Positions 30,401 through 43,791 of a stretch of DNA of 64,000 nt are shown piece by piece. The stretch is taken from NCBI GenBank assembly GCA_964017195.1, contig CAXHKT010000142.1, positions 45,837-109,836 of the forward strand. The letters run 5' to 3'. Both the position numbers and the translations under genes were made by a program. Numbering within the stretch: position 1 is the stretch's first letter; each line of letters starts with the position of its first letter. A model generated the notes under the pieces. The model did not search any database. It saw nothing but the letters and a program-made list of their open reading frames with translations, and was not told the origin of the DNA. This DNA comes from Siderastrea radians. Lineage: Eukaryota > Cnidaria > Anthozoa > Scleractinia > Rhizangiidae.

Positions 30401-33400
30401 GTTTTACGATATGTTTGACTATTTCCTGACTTTAGTCACGAATGCTTGCAAATAAAAAATATTATTTCTTTCTCGAAATGTAGATAACTTTAATTGGAAC
30501 AATTTCGACCTTGAGGATTTCATATGAAGACCACAAACGTTCTGATGGTTCAGCCGTGTCTGACATTGCGCGATATTAGAATGCACGCACAATTGAAATA
30601 AGGCTCTCTTTTCTACGGCATCGTGTCGACAATTTCATCCCTGCATGTGGTTGGTACAAATTACGTGCTAACCTAAAGTTATAGGACATAAAAAAAGGCT
30701 CAGGAAAACGCGGTCAACAGACCTGATGTAATTCAGAGCAAAGACATAATTTTGAGGTCCCCCGCAAGTAAAAACCACGTTAACATTAACAAGTGAAACT
30801 GCTGTTTGTTTGAATTTTGAGTTTACCGAATACAAAGACTGAAACAATTATTTTATATAGATTCCATGCAGACTGATCTATCAAGGCCGACACTAGACCT
30901 GACATTAGCGATTCACTCAAACTTCTTTCATTTCTATGAAGCAGTACTGGAAGCTGATGATCTCATCTGTCTCATGAGCATCACAAAATATAAAAGCTTC
31001 ATTGATCGTGAAAAAACCTTTTCCAACCAGTAAAGTTTTTCGTACAGCTAAGAAATGAACTTAAGCGAGGGAGCTCTAAGTGAATGTTGTAAAGTTTGCC
31101 TCCACAATCATGGAAATGGCTGGGATGAGATAGAGGCAGACCCACGACATTCAGTGATTATAATTATAATAGTTGTTTTCTCGCTCCTCACTCACTGGCT
31201 ACAGTTTTCGCTGCTAATGTGCATTAAGTGCAGTCAATTTTATACCACGTTGTCTCTTTGAATAATCGTTTTTCCTTAAATTATGAAGGCAAGTTTTGTG
31301 GAATATGCATAAGAATTGTGTAACCTGTAGTAATTTTAGTGGTGAATAAACATCGATTTTGTAGCGGCATTATATATTATGTTTCTCTTGATCTGCAGTC
31401 TAGATCCAGTATAAAGCTATTTGCGGACTCCAATCGATGGGACTTTTGCATATGAGTACTTTTGGACAAGTGTTACACTGCAACTACAGATATCTGTTAT
31501 ATTGTTCTATTAGCAAGCTTTCTTTCACATTGAAGATATGTGAAGCTCATGGCAAGAATATGGCATACACACTGATCTCGATTCGCTGTACTCCGCTTGC
31601 GCTGAGGGACCACCTCTCATTGTTTTGAAAGCAATGCTGTGGTGAAACTCCTTTGATACTAGCAGCAATTCTAGCCTTCAGTGTGGAAGACGCTTCTGTT
31701 CAAGCTTAGGTTTTGCTCCACTCGTTAACTGGGCGCGGAGGAATGAATCCCGGCCATTAGCTGCAAATCTCTACACCAGTCATAATGGACAGCTAACACA
31801 TTTCACCGTTGTCTTAGCACAGACGTTTTTACCACAGTTCAGAAAATAACATACGACAAATCAGCAAATTGCATCCGCAAGATTCTTGGCTTCATCACTG
31901 ACATTCTTCTTTGAATAAAAGCACTTGACAAAAAGTAAACATGGCTTATTATGGCCGCGAACCAGTAAATACTCGTTGTTTTTAAACATGTCTGATTAAG
32001 TAAAGCACAAGTTACACCTTGAATAGAGTCCCTCAAAACAATTTCTTGCCATTTGATTAAAGCGTATAACTCATTTTTCTTATGTTTTAGTGGGACTAAG
32101 TAAACTAAACAAATAATTCATGTAGTGAATTCGGATGTAAAGTCCTATTATATGGCTTTTGTGGCATTGACGTCCATTTTATTGATTTTTCGTTAATTCT
32201 CTCTTCGTTGTATTCAAAATACTGTAAATGTGTTGCCATTGTATGCATTTTTCCAATGAAGTCAGATAGGTTTTCGTGGCGTTCGCTGATCACCTTTTCG
32301 GAGTGTCACAAAGGACGTCACCAGGGCTAATAAAGTTGTAAAATTGCGGATATTTCTGTTTGGAACAACCTTGTCACTTAATATATGATGCACTTCATTC
32401 GTTTAGACGGCTTAGTCGCAAAAAAGTGCAGTACAGTCTGTTTGCAACTGGCTAATCGTTGTAGGGCAAATCTTGTGAAATGCATATAGTTGTGCACGTA
32501 AGAACCTACCTGCAGTTATCTAGGACTATTGATTTAAAAATTGACCGAAAATTTCATGAGGCGAAGGTGTAGGCTGGTCGCTTCTACAGTTCTTTCAATC
32601 ATCATATTGCAAATTTGTCTTTATAATTAACTAATATTTAAGCATTTTATTTTAAGGGAGACACTTCTTTTCGTCAAGTACTCAAAATGTGGTAAGAGTA
32701 GAAAAGGCGAAAGTAACACGTTAGGGTCCCAAAAAAAGTGTCTTTAGAGTCCTGGATACCCAAATTATTGCCTTGTTATAGAAATGTGAATGTTTGCCTA
32801 ATTTTTAGTGTTAACTAAACTAGATCTGGGGCACCCAACGAGAAAATTTTAGCAAAATACTTGAAATATCATTTTCTACTTTCCTAGATTGTTTCAGAGT
32901 GTAAGCTAATACAGATTGATCTGTTGGCGTTTTTAGCTGAAAATTCAGGCCGCACAAAATTTTAGGAAACAGACTAATCCTATCCGCCAAATCTCCGAGC
33001 TGCTGGTGGCTCTCCGAAGATGCTAGCTGACCTTATTTTGCACTCTAGACGACATATTTATCCCTACGAAAACAATAGGAACTTAAATCAGTCCTCTTGT
33101 TACGGAAGTCCGAGGTAATGTTTCGCCAAAGAAATCTCTAGCTTACACTGCAATTAAATCCGAATATCTCAGGCGATTTTAAGCCTTGCGAACAGATATT
33201 TCCCGAAACGTACCGTTGGCTGCCGCTGCTAGATAACTGCCTTTGGATCAAGGAGTTGACTTCGTTGCAGATATACATAGGTTTGAGGATTGAACATGGA
33301 CCCGTCTCTTGAAATAAAAACAACTGCCATCATGATCCCATATAGAGCAATTTAGACTGGATACAATTTACTGACTGTACAAATTGTCACCAGTAGACTT

Positions 33401-36400
33401 GGATATCATTGAATTTGTCAGAGGTTTGGGAAGATAATATTCAACAGAAATAGAACAAAGAAAAAGATTCATTCCGTAACTTAATCATGTTGATGATGAA
33501 TTGCCATGAAGAATGTTTTTAGCACCCCAGTCAGTCAAGTACAAGAATCATTAAATGCGTTCTTCCAGAAGTACAAAATAACAACACTACAAGAATGTAA
33601 GTGCTCCTGTATATTTCTAATTTTGATTCCAACGGTAATAATTCGAATGCTTTATCCAGAACCCCAAATCGTAGCACTGTATTCAACACGCGCAGCATCA
33701 GAGTCAGTAGTTCATCACTGCGCTACCGACTCAGTCATTGCTGTTTCCTGTTCTCAAGCCTCAGTTTGTTCGCTGCCTAGAAAATGATCTATAATGGCAG
33801 CATTGTCTATTAAAATGCTAAAACAATTAGAGGAGCGTAAGGTGCGGCAATCTGCAGATTGTTGCAGGTGTTTGAATACATAAGAGGCCCTGTCCGTGGC
33901 TAGATGCTCACGTACGCGTGTGGAAAAATGTGGGGCAGTTTCACTTCATTAGTTGTTGCATTGGCCACGTTAATCGCAGCACAAATGACATCATAAAAGT
34001 ATTGCCAGATAAAGAGACTCCCGTAGGAGCTAAAGATGCCCAACAGTTTGGTCAGACACACAGAAAGAAACACAACTTCATTCCAGTTGCTGTAATTTTT
34101 GGCTTTATTTTTTGTTGGTTTTGCATTTTAATGTTAGTGTTTCTCCTTCCCTACAATCTACAGCCTTGAACTGTCAGTGTGTAATCACTCGGACGTATAT
34201 TTAACGTGTGTGGCTTGTGAGCGGGCTTCCTTGTTTAGCTGGTTTCTCAAAATTATGTTATAATGCAGGCACTAAAGCAACGAGTTACTAGATCTTACTA
34301 GTCTTACTATAAACGGGCGAGCGAATTTCGCGGCGTCGTAAACAAGAAAGCCAACTCGTGCGCTATAAGCGATTTGCTTCCCCGTGAAATTCTTTGCTTC
34401 TCATTATATATTAATTCAGTAATTTTAGCATCCTTTTGCAGCAACTTTTAATTATAAGAATTAAGAACTACCTCCTATGATGCGTCTTTTAAGGTTGTAA
34501 ATCTAGTGGAAGTTTAAACCCCAACCGTCGCCTGATTATTTTTGTTCAAGTGAGGAATCTTTGAGGAAATGGCTGCTTACATTCGTATAGTACAAACTGT
34601 TGACTGTAAGTGAAGTTTTCTCCACAGATGAGTCGTGGAATGATGCCAAGTAAGGCAGCCATGGATAGAATTTCCACTCCAACGTCACAAAAAACTTACC
34701 TGGTCAAATCAAACCGTTCTCGAAGCAAAAACATGAACAAGCAACCAGGGAAACAGCATCAAAGAAATCACAACTACGTTGAGGACTTGACTGCCTAATC
34801 CTGTCATTTTAACTTGCTCACATTTGGATAGTTCATCCGAGACATACTTTTTGTAATACACTTTTTGACATTCTTAGTATTTCAATGCATAACTAGTACT
34901 AGAGATATTATGAACTAGCTTCCGAAGCAGGCCATTTCTTTTCGGGATCACCGCCATAGGCCTGTCATCAGTCTCCTGACCAAGTAGTGTTTGGCTTAGT
35001 TTATTTATGTTATCTTTAGAATCATGAAAGGCTTCAACTTGTGAAATCATTTTGTAGGTCTCTAAAATGGTGTGCAGCTTGTTTCTCATGCTGTACACTA
35101 AACGCGCACGAAAATGCCATAAGAAACATCTCCTAATTCATTGTCGCTCGACAACGGACGACAAACCAAGCCTGAATAACTAATTTTACCAGGGTGCCTT
35201 AAAACAAAGATCAGGCAGTTTTTAAAAAACTTAGTAACTTCAGGCATATTTAGACGTTTTTGACACAAAAATGAGTTCATTTCAGTAACTTTGTTTGGTA
35301 TACCACACTGTACACGCAGAAAGAAGGTACTGAAAACTCCATTCAGCTACGTAATATACGGGCGTATTCCGCAGGACTGAGTTATCAGACCTAAAGTCCA
35401 TCTGCTTAAAGTCCTTTCAGACGTGAAACCGACAATATAATAAGGGGTTTATATACCTGCGTGTGCTTGAAGCTGCATTGAAGAACAACAAATGTGAGTT
35501 GTCGACCATTGATTGCACTGAATGGGTCTGCCAATGCGCCAGTTAAAAGGGCGGTCACGTACACGCACGCGAGTGGACTGTGAAAAACATGATATTGCAC
35601 GTTTTTGAAAACAGAAACGTGACTTACGGGTCCCATGCACGTTCCATATTTAGGCGATGCAATCAATCATCTATGTATATCACTTCAAGATCTTAGGAGC
35701 GAATCTCCTTTAATACTAGCTATCCCTTGTGTAATGCCCCCATTTGAAGTTAACTTGTAATAAAACCCTCTATTCTTTTACGTCTTATTCCTTTCTCATG
35801 TATTTGTGATCAGTCAAAGGTAATAATAACAAGGAAGCATGAAGGGAACGTTCTCTTTAAATAACATAGCAACTGGGCAGTAGTGGCAAGAAAAATAAGA
35901 CCACTCGGGATGGAATGGATAGTAACGGACATTGGAAAGACATAATTTTGGCGAAAAGGATTCCTACCACTTATTAAAAGTGGAGCTTTTATGTAACTTG
36001 ATCGACCTGGAAAGGAATTTTTTATCGCAGGAATCTGGTTCAGTGCTATCCGGTTACGCAGTTTATACCCCAGCAGAGGTGTTGAGCTTCCGCCAATGAG
36101 CAGATCATGGGCGTCAAGGAGGATATCTATTGCAGTAGATGCTAGATCTCACATAGATCAAGAAGTTTATTAAAAGGACTGATTCCTTGTCAGAGTTCAG
36201 AAAGCAACGGGGGATATAGCAAAATGGTCCTCCTACAGACCATCTTGCAGTCTGGGTGTCCGAATACCAGAGAGAAAGTAAGTGCCCGTAGCGCTCAAAG
36301 TTTCAGAGATGAGCTCCCTGAGTGCAAGAAGGTTTGTAGTTCCACTGAGTATGGGACCACTTACTCATCCCGGTCCATGGAACATTGACCCTCTACAATT

Positions 36401-36870
36401 CTTACTTGAATAAACAAAACTGAAACAAATAAATAATAGGTTGTACTTTTTAAGTTAAAGTAATAAAAAAAATAAACATTGTGTCGAGTTAATTCACATA
36501 AAAGTTGAACTGCTCTCGTTTTATGAGAAATTAAGAATTTCCGTTTAAGCCTAGGCCAAAGGGAGTTGTAAGTCATCGCAAGCTTGAAAATGCCAGGTAA
36601 CGTACAGACTCTGCTTCAGACTTGCGATAGGTGCCCAAACGGATTCGAAAGTAGAGGCATTTTACAGCGATTTGCATACGACATTTCTTGCAGCCGCCAA
36701 CGCAAAGACGAGCTTGTGTCGACTTGATTTAGATGGTAAATGACGAGAACTCGCGCCAAGTTGTGCTCGAATTGGAGCTGATTCACAGTGAACACAAGTT
36801 ATCGCAAGTACACGCAAGACCTGACTAGCCACAATTAAACGCAAGATACCTTCGACACCGTTTGGCCGGC
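27406..36870. other. Long stretch without a confident gene
   Basis: Intergenic or intronic AT-rich sequence. It holds an (AAT)n run at 27,843-27,877. Frames that caught the eye but are unproven: 33,918-34,169 plus (ends in a 20-residue hydrophobic segment IPVAVIFGFIFCWFCILMLV, like one membrane helix) and 34,628-34,798 plus (after a CTCCACAG acceptor, a Ser/Lys/Asn-rich 56-residue tail ending in TAA), which could be terminal exons of one gene. Confidence 0.35.
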
Positions 36871-37265
36871 GGTGGGGGGGGGGGGGGGGGAGGTAGAAAT
36901 CATGTGTTATTTGATGGACAAAAGGAGGAAACATACTGAATGATTCAGAGTTGTAGAGACACGCATGGAAAAGCGAATCTGAGAGGCAGCTCAATGCAAA
37001 TTGATTCATCCATCCATCCATCCATTCATTTATTCCTTCCTTCCTTCCTTCCTTCCTTCCTTCCTTTCTTCCTTCCTTCCTTCCTTCCTTCCTTCCTTCA
37101 TTCATTCATTCATTCATTCATTCATTCATTCATTCAATCATTCATTCATTTATTTATTCAAATACTAAAAATTCATTCATTCAATCATTCATCAGAATTC
37201 ATTCATTCAATCAATCGTTCATTCCCTCATTTATTCGACATTATTTATTTATTTATTTATTTACA
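36871..37265. repeat. G-run and compound (TCCA)n(TTCC)n(ATTC)n(TTTA)n microsatellite
   Basis: A run of 18 G lies at 36,874-36,891. From 37,005 there are TCCA, then TTCC (about 37,034-37,098), then ATTC repeats with decay to 37,220, and TTTA repeats to 37,265. The Glu-Gly-Arg-Lys and Ser-Phe-Leu-Pro repeat frames are translations of this tract. Confidence 0.95.
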
Positions 37266-37739
37266 TATTTTTATAGGAGTGCATGGGCTGGTATGTTTCT
37301 TGGCAGCCGTAAGTCGTCCATAGGCCCGTTCAAATATGGAGGTTCACAAAGCAGGAGCCAGGTTTTCCCAATGTTTTGTCTCCACGCACTGGATTTTTTA
37401 ATTGTCATTGAGAAGCAGTCCCAGTATCCGCCCACCTATCTTAAGGAGTTTTGGTCTTTGCTTTCAGAATCGCTTTTCTACAGATCATTATATTTTGACG
37501 CGAGTATCTGGTCTGCAACAGACCTGGTGAAACTGCCGGGTTGTTCGTCGCGAATTCGATAAAAATCCCACCGGGGCAAACAAGGATCCACTACTGGTCA
37601 TTTCAATTGGTTATCTCCCAGAGCTCTTAATTCTTTCGCATAGAAACAAATCACAAATTTATCACTATTTGAGAAGGGAATAATGGGATAATTTAATAGG
37701 TTGGAAAGTGTAATTTTAAGTGTGGATAGGTCAGGGTCC
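37266..37739. other. No gene seen
   Basis: Mixed sequence with a chance 89-codon frame; nothing assignable. Confidence 0.45.
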
Positions 37740-37935
37740 CAAAGGGGTTTATGGCTCCAGGCTTCGGGCTAAAATGCTCTAGGGCTTCACGACAGAAAAA
37801 TTAGGGCTCTAGAGCTCCATGGCTGTACTCCATTTACTCCATGGCTGCATGTGGCCTCCATGTAGAAAAAGGCTCCGGGCTCCGGGCTTCACGGCTAAAC
37901 TTTCGGGGCTCCAGGGCTCCAATGACTTCCCCTTT
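37740..37935 (+). repeat. Degenerate GGCTCCGGGCT-type minisatellite
   Basis: Units such as GGCTCCAGGCTTCGGGCTAA, AGGGCTCTAGAGCTCCATGG, GGCTCCGGGCTCCGGGCTTC and GGGGCTCCAGGGCTCC recur at 10-30 base spacing. It is GC-rich compared with its flanks and has no gene-like frame. Confidence 0.75.
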
Positions 37936-38117
37936 GAGACTCTAACAAGAAGCGCTCATCTGATTGAGCAAAGTGTCCAGAGGGGTCTGAAAGTCATTTC
38001 CAGCGTTTTGAGTGGCAATTAGAATTTTAAAAATCTGTTAATTTTGCGCTTGCTAACTAAATAAACAACATGCTTATGAGTGACAATACAATTGTCAAAG
38101 CACTTGACAACTGTTAT

Positions 38118-38650
38118 GAAGGGCACACCTAACCAGGGAAACTAAATTCTAACCGGAAGAACAAGACATTGCCTTTTATACACATTCGACGCACTAAAAC
38201 AAAATAACTTTAAAACAATGTAAACACTGTTAAATCGAGGTAGTTCAATATACATTTCGCTCTTTGAGGATCTCCAGTTGTCCACCATTTAAAAATGCCA
38301 AATTGTAAACGAAACAACCATTGAAATGTCAAATTGCTCATGTAAAGAACCACTGAAACATCCTACGTGTTCTTTAAATTCGTGCAAGTCGTCACGAGAT
38401 ATTCTATTTTGGTGAGATTGCGCGGCCATGTGTGATTACCGCGCGCAGAAGGTGAAATAATTCCATTCGTTCGACTGACTGAATAGGCTCGAAGATCGAA
38501 ATATATATCGAACTACCGCGACTTCACAGTATTTATATCGTTTTAAAGTCATTTTAAGTGCGTCGAATGTGTGGAAAAGACGTGATGTCTTGTTCTTCAT
38601 CCCGTTATTCTAACACATTCCTGGCCTCGGGGCTTAGCATTTCTCATAAA
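38118..38650. mobile_element. MITE with ~150-bp inverted arms
   Basis: The left arm (GGAAGAACAAGACATTG..., ACACATTCGACGCACT..., TTAAATCGAGGTAGTTCAAT) pairs with the right arm (ATCGAACTACCGCGAC..., AAGTGCGTCGAATGTGT..., GATGTCTTGTTCTTC). The arms are imperfect. The interior contains TTGTAAACGAAACAACCA-like sequence and no frame. Confidence 0.75.
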
Positions 38651-39204
38651 GTCTAACCAGGCCAGGGAGAATCAAAACTCACAGGGAGTTTTCAAGAATC
38701 TACCAAGGACCAGGAAGGTCAAAATTTCACCAAGGAGGGCAAAACAGCAATATTTTAAAAGATAAAATAATACAATAACTTAAGAAACCTAACCTAAGAA
38801 ATTTCGGATTATTTTCTGTTTGAGATAAAGAGTCTGGTAACATTACACCGCGTGTCACCCCGTGTAGCATTTGTACGTGATCTTGCCAACAGCTAAAGCC
38901 ACGGCTCAAGCGCTCTGTTTACATCAAATGCACAAAGAATAATTGAACTTTAAAGGATTTGTTTGCATCCAATGAGCATAATCGCGGCGTTGAAGGCCAG
39001 TAAATGGACAAAATTGCGCCCAGCAAAGGACTGAAATAGCACATGGTCATGTTTTCACTTAATGGAATGTAACTGTCCGTTTTGCTATGAACCTTCATTA
39101 TTGTAAAAAAAAAAAGGTAAATAGGAGGTTCAGTTCAAGTATTTGTTTTTTCAAAGTTCAAGAATTGACATTTTTTTGCGTCGACGTTTCAGGCCTTCGG
39201 GTCT
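38651..39204. other. No gene seen
   Basis: Non-coding. It includes a poly-A run at 39,105-39,116 and, at 39,181, TCGACGTTTCAGGCCTTCGGGTC, another GACGTTTC-type repeat scrap. Confidence 0.45.
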
Positions 39205-39672
39205 TAGCACAGGTATTCTGAGCTCATAAGATGAACGTCAGTGTAAGCAACGTTCAAAATATAAGGATTTATTTAGGGACAGAACGGATTAATACTAGGA
39301 GCTAAAATTGTGAATGGGTTTTGGATAAAAATTGCTTACCCTATTCTCCGTTGTGTGTTTCTTAGTTTCCTGTGTGGTTTTTTGGCCGATTTAGAGAATT
39401 TCCAGCGAGTTATAGTTCCATTGTTGAAGGATATAGAGAGTACTCGGATGGAACTATCTGGACTATAACTCACTGGAAATGGTCTAAATCGGACAAAAAA
39501 AAAAAAAAAACAGGAAACAAAGAAACACTCAGCGGAGACAAGGTAAGCAATTTTTATTCAAAATCCGTTCATACTTTTAGCTCCTAGAACTTACCCTTTC
39601 AGTCCCCATACAAATCCCTATATTTCGACCGTTACGTAACAATGACGCTCATCTTACTGACGAGCTTGGGGT
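39205..39672. mobile_element. ~470-bp fold-back element with ~200-bp arms
   Basis: The left arm includes AATATAAGGATTTATTTAGGGAC, ACTAGGAGCTAAAA, TAAAAATTGCTTACC, TTTCCTGTG and GAGTTATAGTTCCA. The right arm includes the inverted forms GACTATAACTC, CAGGAAACAAAGAAACAC, GGTAAGCAATTTTTATTCAA, TTTTAGCTCCTAG and AATCCCTATATTTCGACC. The loop is about 30 bases. Non-coding and clearly a unit. Confidence 0.85.
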
Positions 39673-40183
39673 ACCTGTGGTCTTAGCGTTGATTTTAGTC
39701 AACAGCTCATGGAAATTCAAGCAGTTCAAACACTTCGAGAGCACACAAGAGTTGAGCACACCACACTTTCAGGTTGAACAAGAAAGCTATTCTCGTTTGC
39801 ATGGCGGCGACTACTTCAATGGAAAAACTTGTATTAAAGTGTCGTGTCCGACAAAGGGAGAAGAGCAGGAAACTGATAGTTTTTGTCATTAGAGAGGTCA
39901 ACATTAAGTGGTTAGAAAAGAGAACGTCGGCTTGTACATCAAAGTGTATATCGTGTGACAAACGATAAAGACAGCTATTAATACTGGCATGTTTTGTCTA
40001 ACAAAGGGCTCAAAGCACAAAGAACTTTGCGCTGTAAGCAACACTTTGATAACAATCAATCAGAGGTCATGAGATAGAAAAACAGTAAATATTGATCCAG
40101 AAGCTTCGAAGCTATTAGGGAAAAACAAAGACAAAAAACAGGAAATATTGAGATTGAAGTGATCATCAGTGTCACTTCCAACA
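39673..40183. other. No gene seen
   Basis: Short overlapping frames on both strands (for example 39,707-39,961) without domain character. Confidence 0.4.
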
Positions 40184-40330
40184 ACAACAACAATAGCTTT
40201 ATTTGCTTGACTATAAGTTATTACTGTATTGCAAAAGCATACAACTCAACAAAAAGAACTTATAATGTAATAATTATATAAGGAACACAGTCGTGAGGTA
40301 AAAAACAGTCCTAGTAGGAGACTTTTAGGC
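40184..40330 (-). mobile_element. LINE 3' end with (TTG)n tail, minus strand
   Basis: On the minus strand this reads ...CAAGCAAATAAAGCTATTG followed by TTG repeats, the usual 3' end of an L2-like LINE. No coding sequence remains upstream. Confidence 0.6.
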
Positions 40331-41744
40331 ACAACATATTTCTCGCTAAACTCCAATTTTTACCCCTTCTTTCAAAGGGTGGAGTTTCCCATCCTTTTTT
40401 TGTCGGGATATGGAATATAAAGTTCAACCTTTTTGTTCTAAAATAACTTATGTTTGCCCACTTGCGATAAGCATGAAAAAATTACTTATTTTAGAGGAAC
40501 ACAAATTGAGAACAACTTTGACTCTCGTATAGTGAGGAGGATTGTGGTCCCATGATGGATTGTCCGAAGTCGATTAAACGCTTCGCGTGATCACGTGACG
40601 AGGATCGAAGGCGCACCCGCCATTTTGTGTGTGATGTGAGTTTTGTGTGAACAGCAAACAGACAACTAAATATTCAGCCTTTCCAGAGAAACCTTCAGAT
40701 AAAGCTGTCCTCATGATAATTCCTTGTTACTTTGTTAGATCGCTGATTTCTCTCTGAATATCAGTCCCTTTGAAGGAATATTTGAGCCAGTAGCAAAAAT
40801 TATAATGTTCTGTGCAGCTCAGTAACCCGGATGGTGCAGCCTTGAGGTTGGCGCTTCAGCTCCAACGTTTGAGTGTATGATGGATAAATCCCACGAAAAA
40901 CTTTAAATTCTAGAAATGAAAGCTTGAAAGGTATAGTGCTACTGTTAGTGTTGGATTTCATTTATTTCACTCAAGAGAAAAATACAGAAAACAAATTGCT
41001 TCATCTGAGATGGTACCTGCCTAATCCCAAAGCTCGTTTCAGTTTGGTAAACACACATTCATTGTCTTTTTTAATTACTCTTATTAGATTAAAATTAAGA
41101 AAAAAGAAAGAAAATTAAAATGTCGGTACTTAACGAACATACATGTAACAAATAGCACCTTACATTTCACTTCACGCTCAAGCAAATCACAAAATGGAGA
41201 CCAATTCCCTTGGAGGAAGCATGACCATAACTAAATCATTTACATAGAAAGATAGGATGCGTTTCAACTCGCACTAAAAATGCCAATTATATTTGCTGGC
41301 TCTTGATTGGTATCCGCAAGGCAAAAGAAAACGGGATGGGTCACATTGCTCGCAAAGAGTTGTAATGCCAGATGGTGCCCTTAACTCAGGATTGCACGAA
41401 GAAAGATCGGTCGACGATCGGTCGACGATCTCATGTTCCACGGGAAAGAATGATGGATCAGTCATTATCTCCTTCCCAGTGCATGGTTTAATTGCGTGGA
41501 AAAAAAAAATGGACCAGAGCTGTCACTCGTTTTTAAAGATGTCCTGGGTTACTTTTTACCGATTTCGTCCTCAAACAATCTGAAATAACAGTATGAGACA
41601 TTCGCAGTTAGGTTTTCTGTTGTTGTGGAATTGCTTTAGAAGAAAGAGTAGCGCCTTGATGATGCAATGCAGATCACATAGAGTTTGTTCTGTTCTTTCA
41701 TCCAAGCGCTCTTAAAACTAGTTTTCACACAGCAATGAGGTACG
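40331..41744. other. No confident gene
   Basis: Contains a small CpG-bearing patch at 40,555-40,640. A 23-bp tandem duplication, GGTCGACGATCGGTCGACGATC, lies at about 41,408-41,430. No gene is assignable. Confidence 0.4.
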
Positions 41745-41880
41745 CAATAAAGGGATCGAAATATTTCAGTAAATATACATGAGTAGTAAGTATAGGTAAG
41801 TAAACTTTCTTTAACCAGGGTAACCCATCCAACAACGACGGCTGGTATCCATAGGGACCCTGGATTAAAAATTCGTGCAT
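41745..41880 (-). mobile_element. Retroelement 3' end, minus strand
   Basis: The minus strand reads TTTTAATCCAGGGTCCCTAT, GGATACCAGCCGTCGTTG, GGTTACCCTGGTTAAAGAAA then TTTACTTACC-type repeats. This is the form of a LINE or SINE 3' end with a TTAC tail. Short and non-coding. Confidence 0.6.
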
Positions 41881-43759
41881 CACAGCGTGATGAATGCTAG
41901 ACGAAAAAACTAATCCTCCCATTTGCGCTAGCGTTTCTCGTTGTTTGTACGAGATCTCCTGTATTAGTTTCCTGATTACTGTTCACGTTTCTTTGCTCGG
42001 CAGCCAGACTCTTAAAAAATGTTCTTCGTTTTCTTTGGCTGGCTATCACCAATGAATTAACGTGAATTAGGCTTGAATTTCGTCGCCAGTGACTAAACGG
42101 AGTAATGGCCAAGGTTCCTCTTTCTTTTTGCCAGTGTACCTCTGACAAATTGACCTCGTTGATGTATGTTTAACATGAAACAGGTCGTTTAAAGTGTCAT
42201 TCACTGTTCTCCAAATACCGCGAAATTGATCTCATCCGAGAATGGTACCTTCACTTTCCTCTTGATGCTATTGTACGGAACCGGCCGAACTTTAGGGAAA
42301 TCATAAATCCTCAATTTTTCGACCAACCAACTCTCTCGGCCGATGGACGCAACTTGATAAGTGAGTTCATGGATTTGATCTATTTGTAGCCACAACGCTC
42401 AGTTAGAAATAAAGATGAAACTATCGACGAGTGTTCTAAAAGGCATCTAAGTATCATTCTTAATAAGGTTTTAATTTCAGTTGCCAGTGAACTTTCAGTA
42501 GAAATAGGGAAATTGAGTGCTACTCATGTTGTTTAACTGAAGAAAAACAAAGTGTTTGTATTCAATCCTCTTCTTTATTGCACTAAAAGGACCCGTTGAA
42601 TAGCTGTTTTGTAGTTCAGTTAAAGGCTATTCTCCTAAAAAATTCCTGAGCAATGGAAGATGAAATATTCTTGCAAAATTTAGCAGATCCGACTAATGAT
42701 CTTTACATATCCACTACCCAGCTTGTATAGATGGGTATAGACAATCCTCCACCCATCATTTTATTCAAAGTACTTTTCTAGGTTCTTTTTCTACAAGAAT
42801 GTTTTTCTCGTTTGACTATTTAAAAAACTGAACAGTCAGGTTCATTTTGTTCACTGGAAGAAACAGCATCACGAAGGGCAAGAGCGCCTTTAATAACGGT
42901 AACGAAATCACGTTTACACCGAGTAGTGACTGAGTAGTATAAAAATTCACTCGCAGTCTGCTCCTCAGGTCGACCAATGATTTCAAAAATTAACATATAG
43001 GACTCCAAAAAACCGGGCTATAAGACCTTGTCAACTTTTAAACAGAACAATTAACACTGCAAATACGAATAATATTTGCTCACCCGCAAATAGCAACTAG
43101 TAATAGAGCATGGTAATATACATAATATTTGCTTTAAGATTAAAGAAAAGAAATGTTGAATTCAATGATACCAACTGACCGTCGAATCAATTCAAATAAA
43201 AGAGTCCTCAAAAAGAGTTCATCACGACTTGAGGAATATTTGGCGCAAAAAAAATGTTTGGTCACTGTAGTATACCTACATGCACTCTGCAGAGGCAGTT
43301 GCCTCGCTCAAATTCTGTCTGCTTGTTCTTAGGTTTGCTTTACAAAAACGCGAAACTTTTAAAACCAAGCAGCGAAACACGAACGACGAAGTTGGGCCAT
43401 GCCAAAACCAGATCTTGGAAGTCTATCTTTTAACGTCACGGGCACCCAACGAGAAACTTTAAAAAACTACGCGAAGGTCATTTTCTGCATTTTCTCGCAC
43501 CAGCTTCTCAACTCATCAGTGCTGAGCCAGCATCACAACTCTTCAAAACTGGGCTAAGATTATAACACGGGCAAAAACACCAACAAAATGTCTTTGTGAT
43601 CGACAAACTAACGAAAACAGCTATCAAGACGCAAAAAAAACAACTGTCACTGCACGTTTTGATACCGCAACCATCGACTTCTGAAAACAAACACTCTTGT
43701 ACCGAAACTCGAATTCCAGCTCGATCTGAGCGTAATCAGCTTAGATTTCCTCGTGTGAT
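41881..43759. other. No confident gene; coding-like minus-strand patch at 42,201-42,395
   Basis: At 42,201-42,395 (minus) a 64-codon frame reads IGRESWLVEKLRIYDFPKVR and ends VPFSDEINFAVFGEQ-stop. It looks protein-like but matches nothing I know and has no convincing partner exon. Confidence 0.3.

Positions 43760-43791
<32 letters not shown>

Noticed and set aside
33918..34169. Receptor (GPCR) helix 6 segment
   Set aside because: One hydrophobic segment with CWFC is not enough; no neighbouring helices or motifs are found.
36662..37323. Frames rich in Glu-Gly-Arg-Lys or Ser-Phe-Leu-Pro
   Set aside because: They are translations of the TTCC/ATTC microsatellite.
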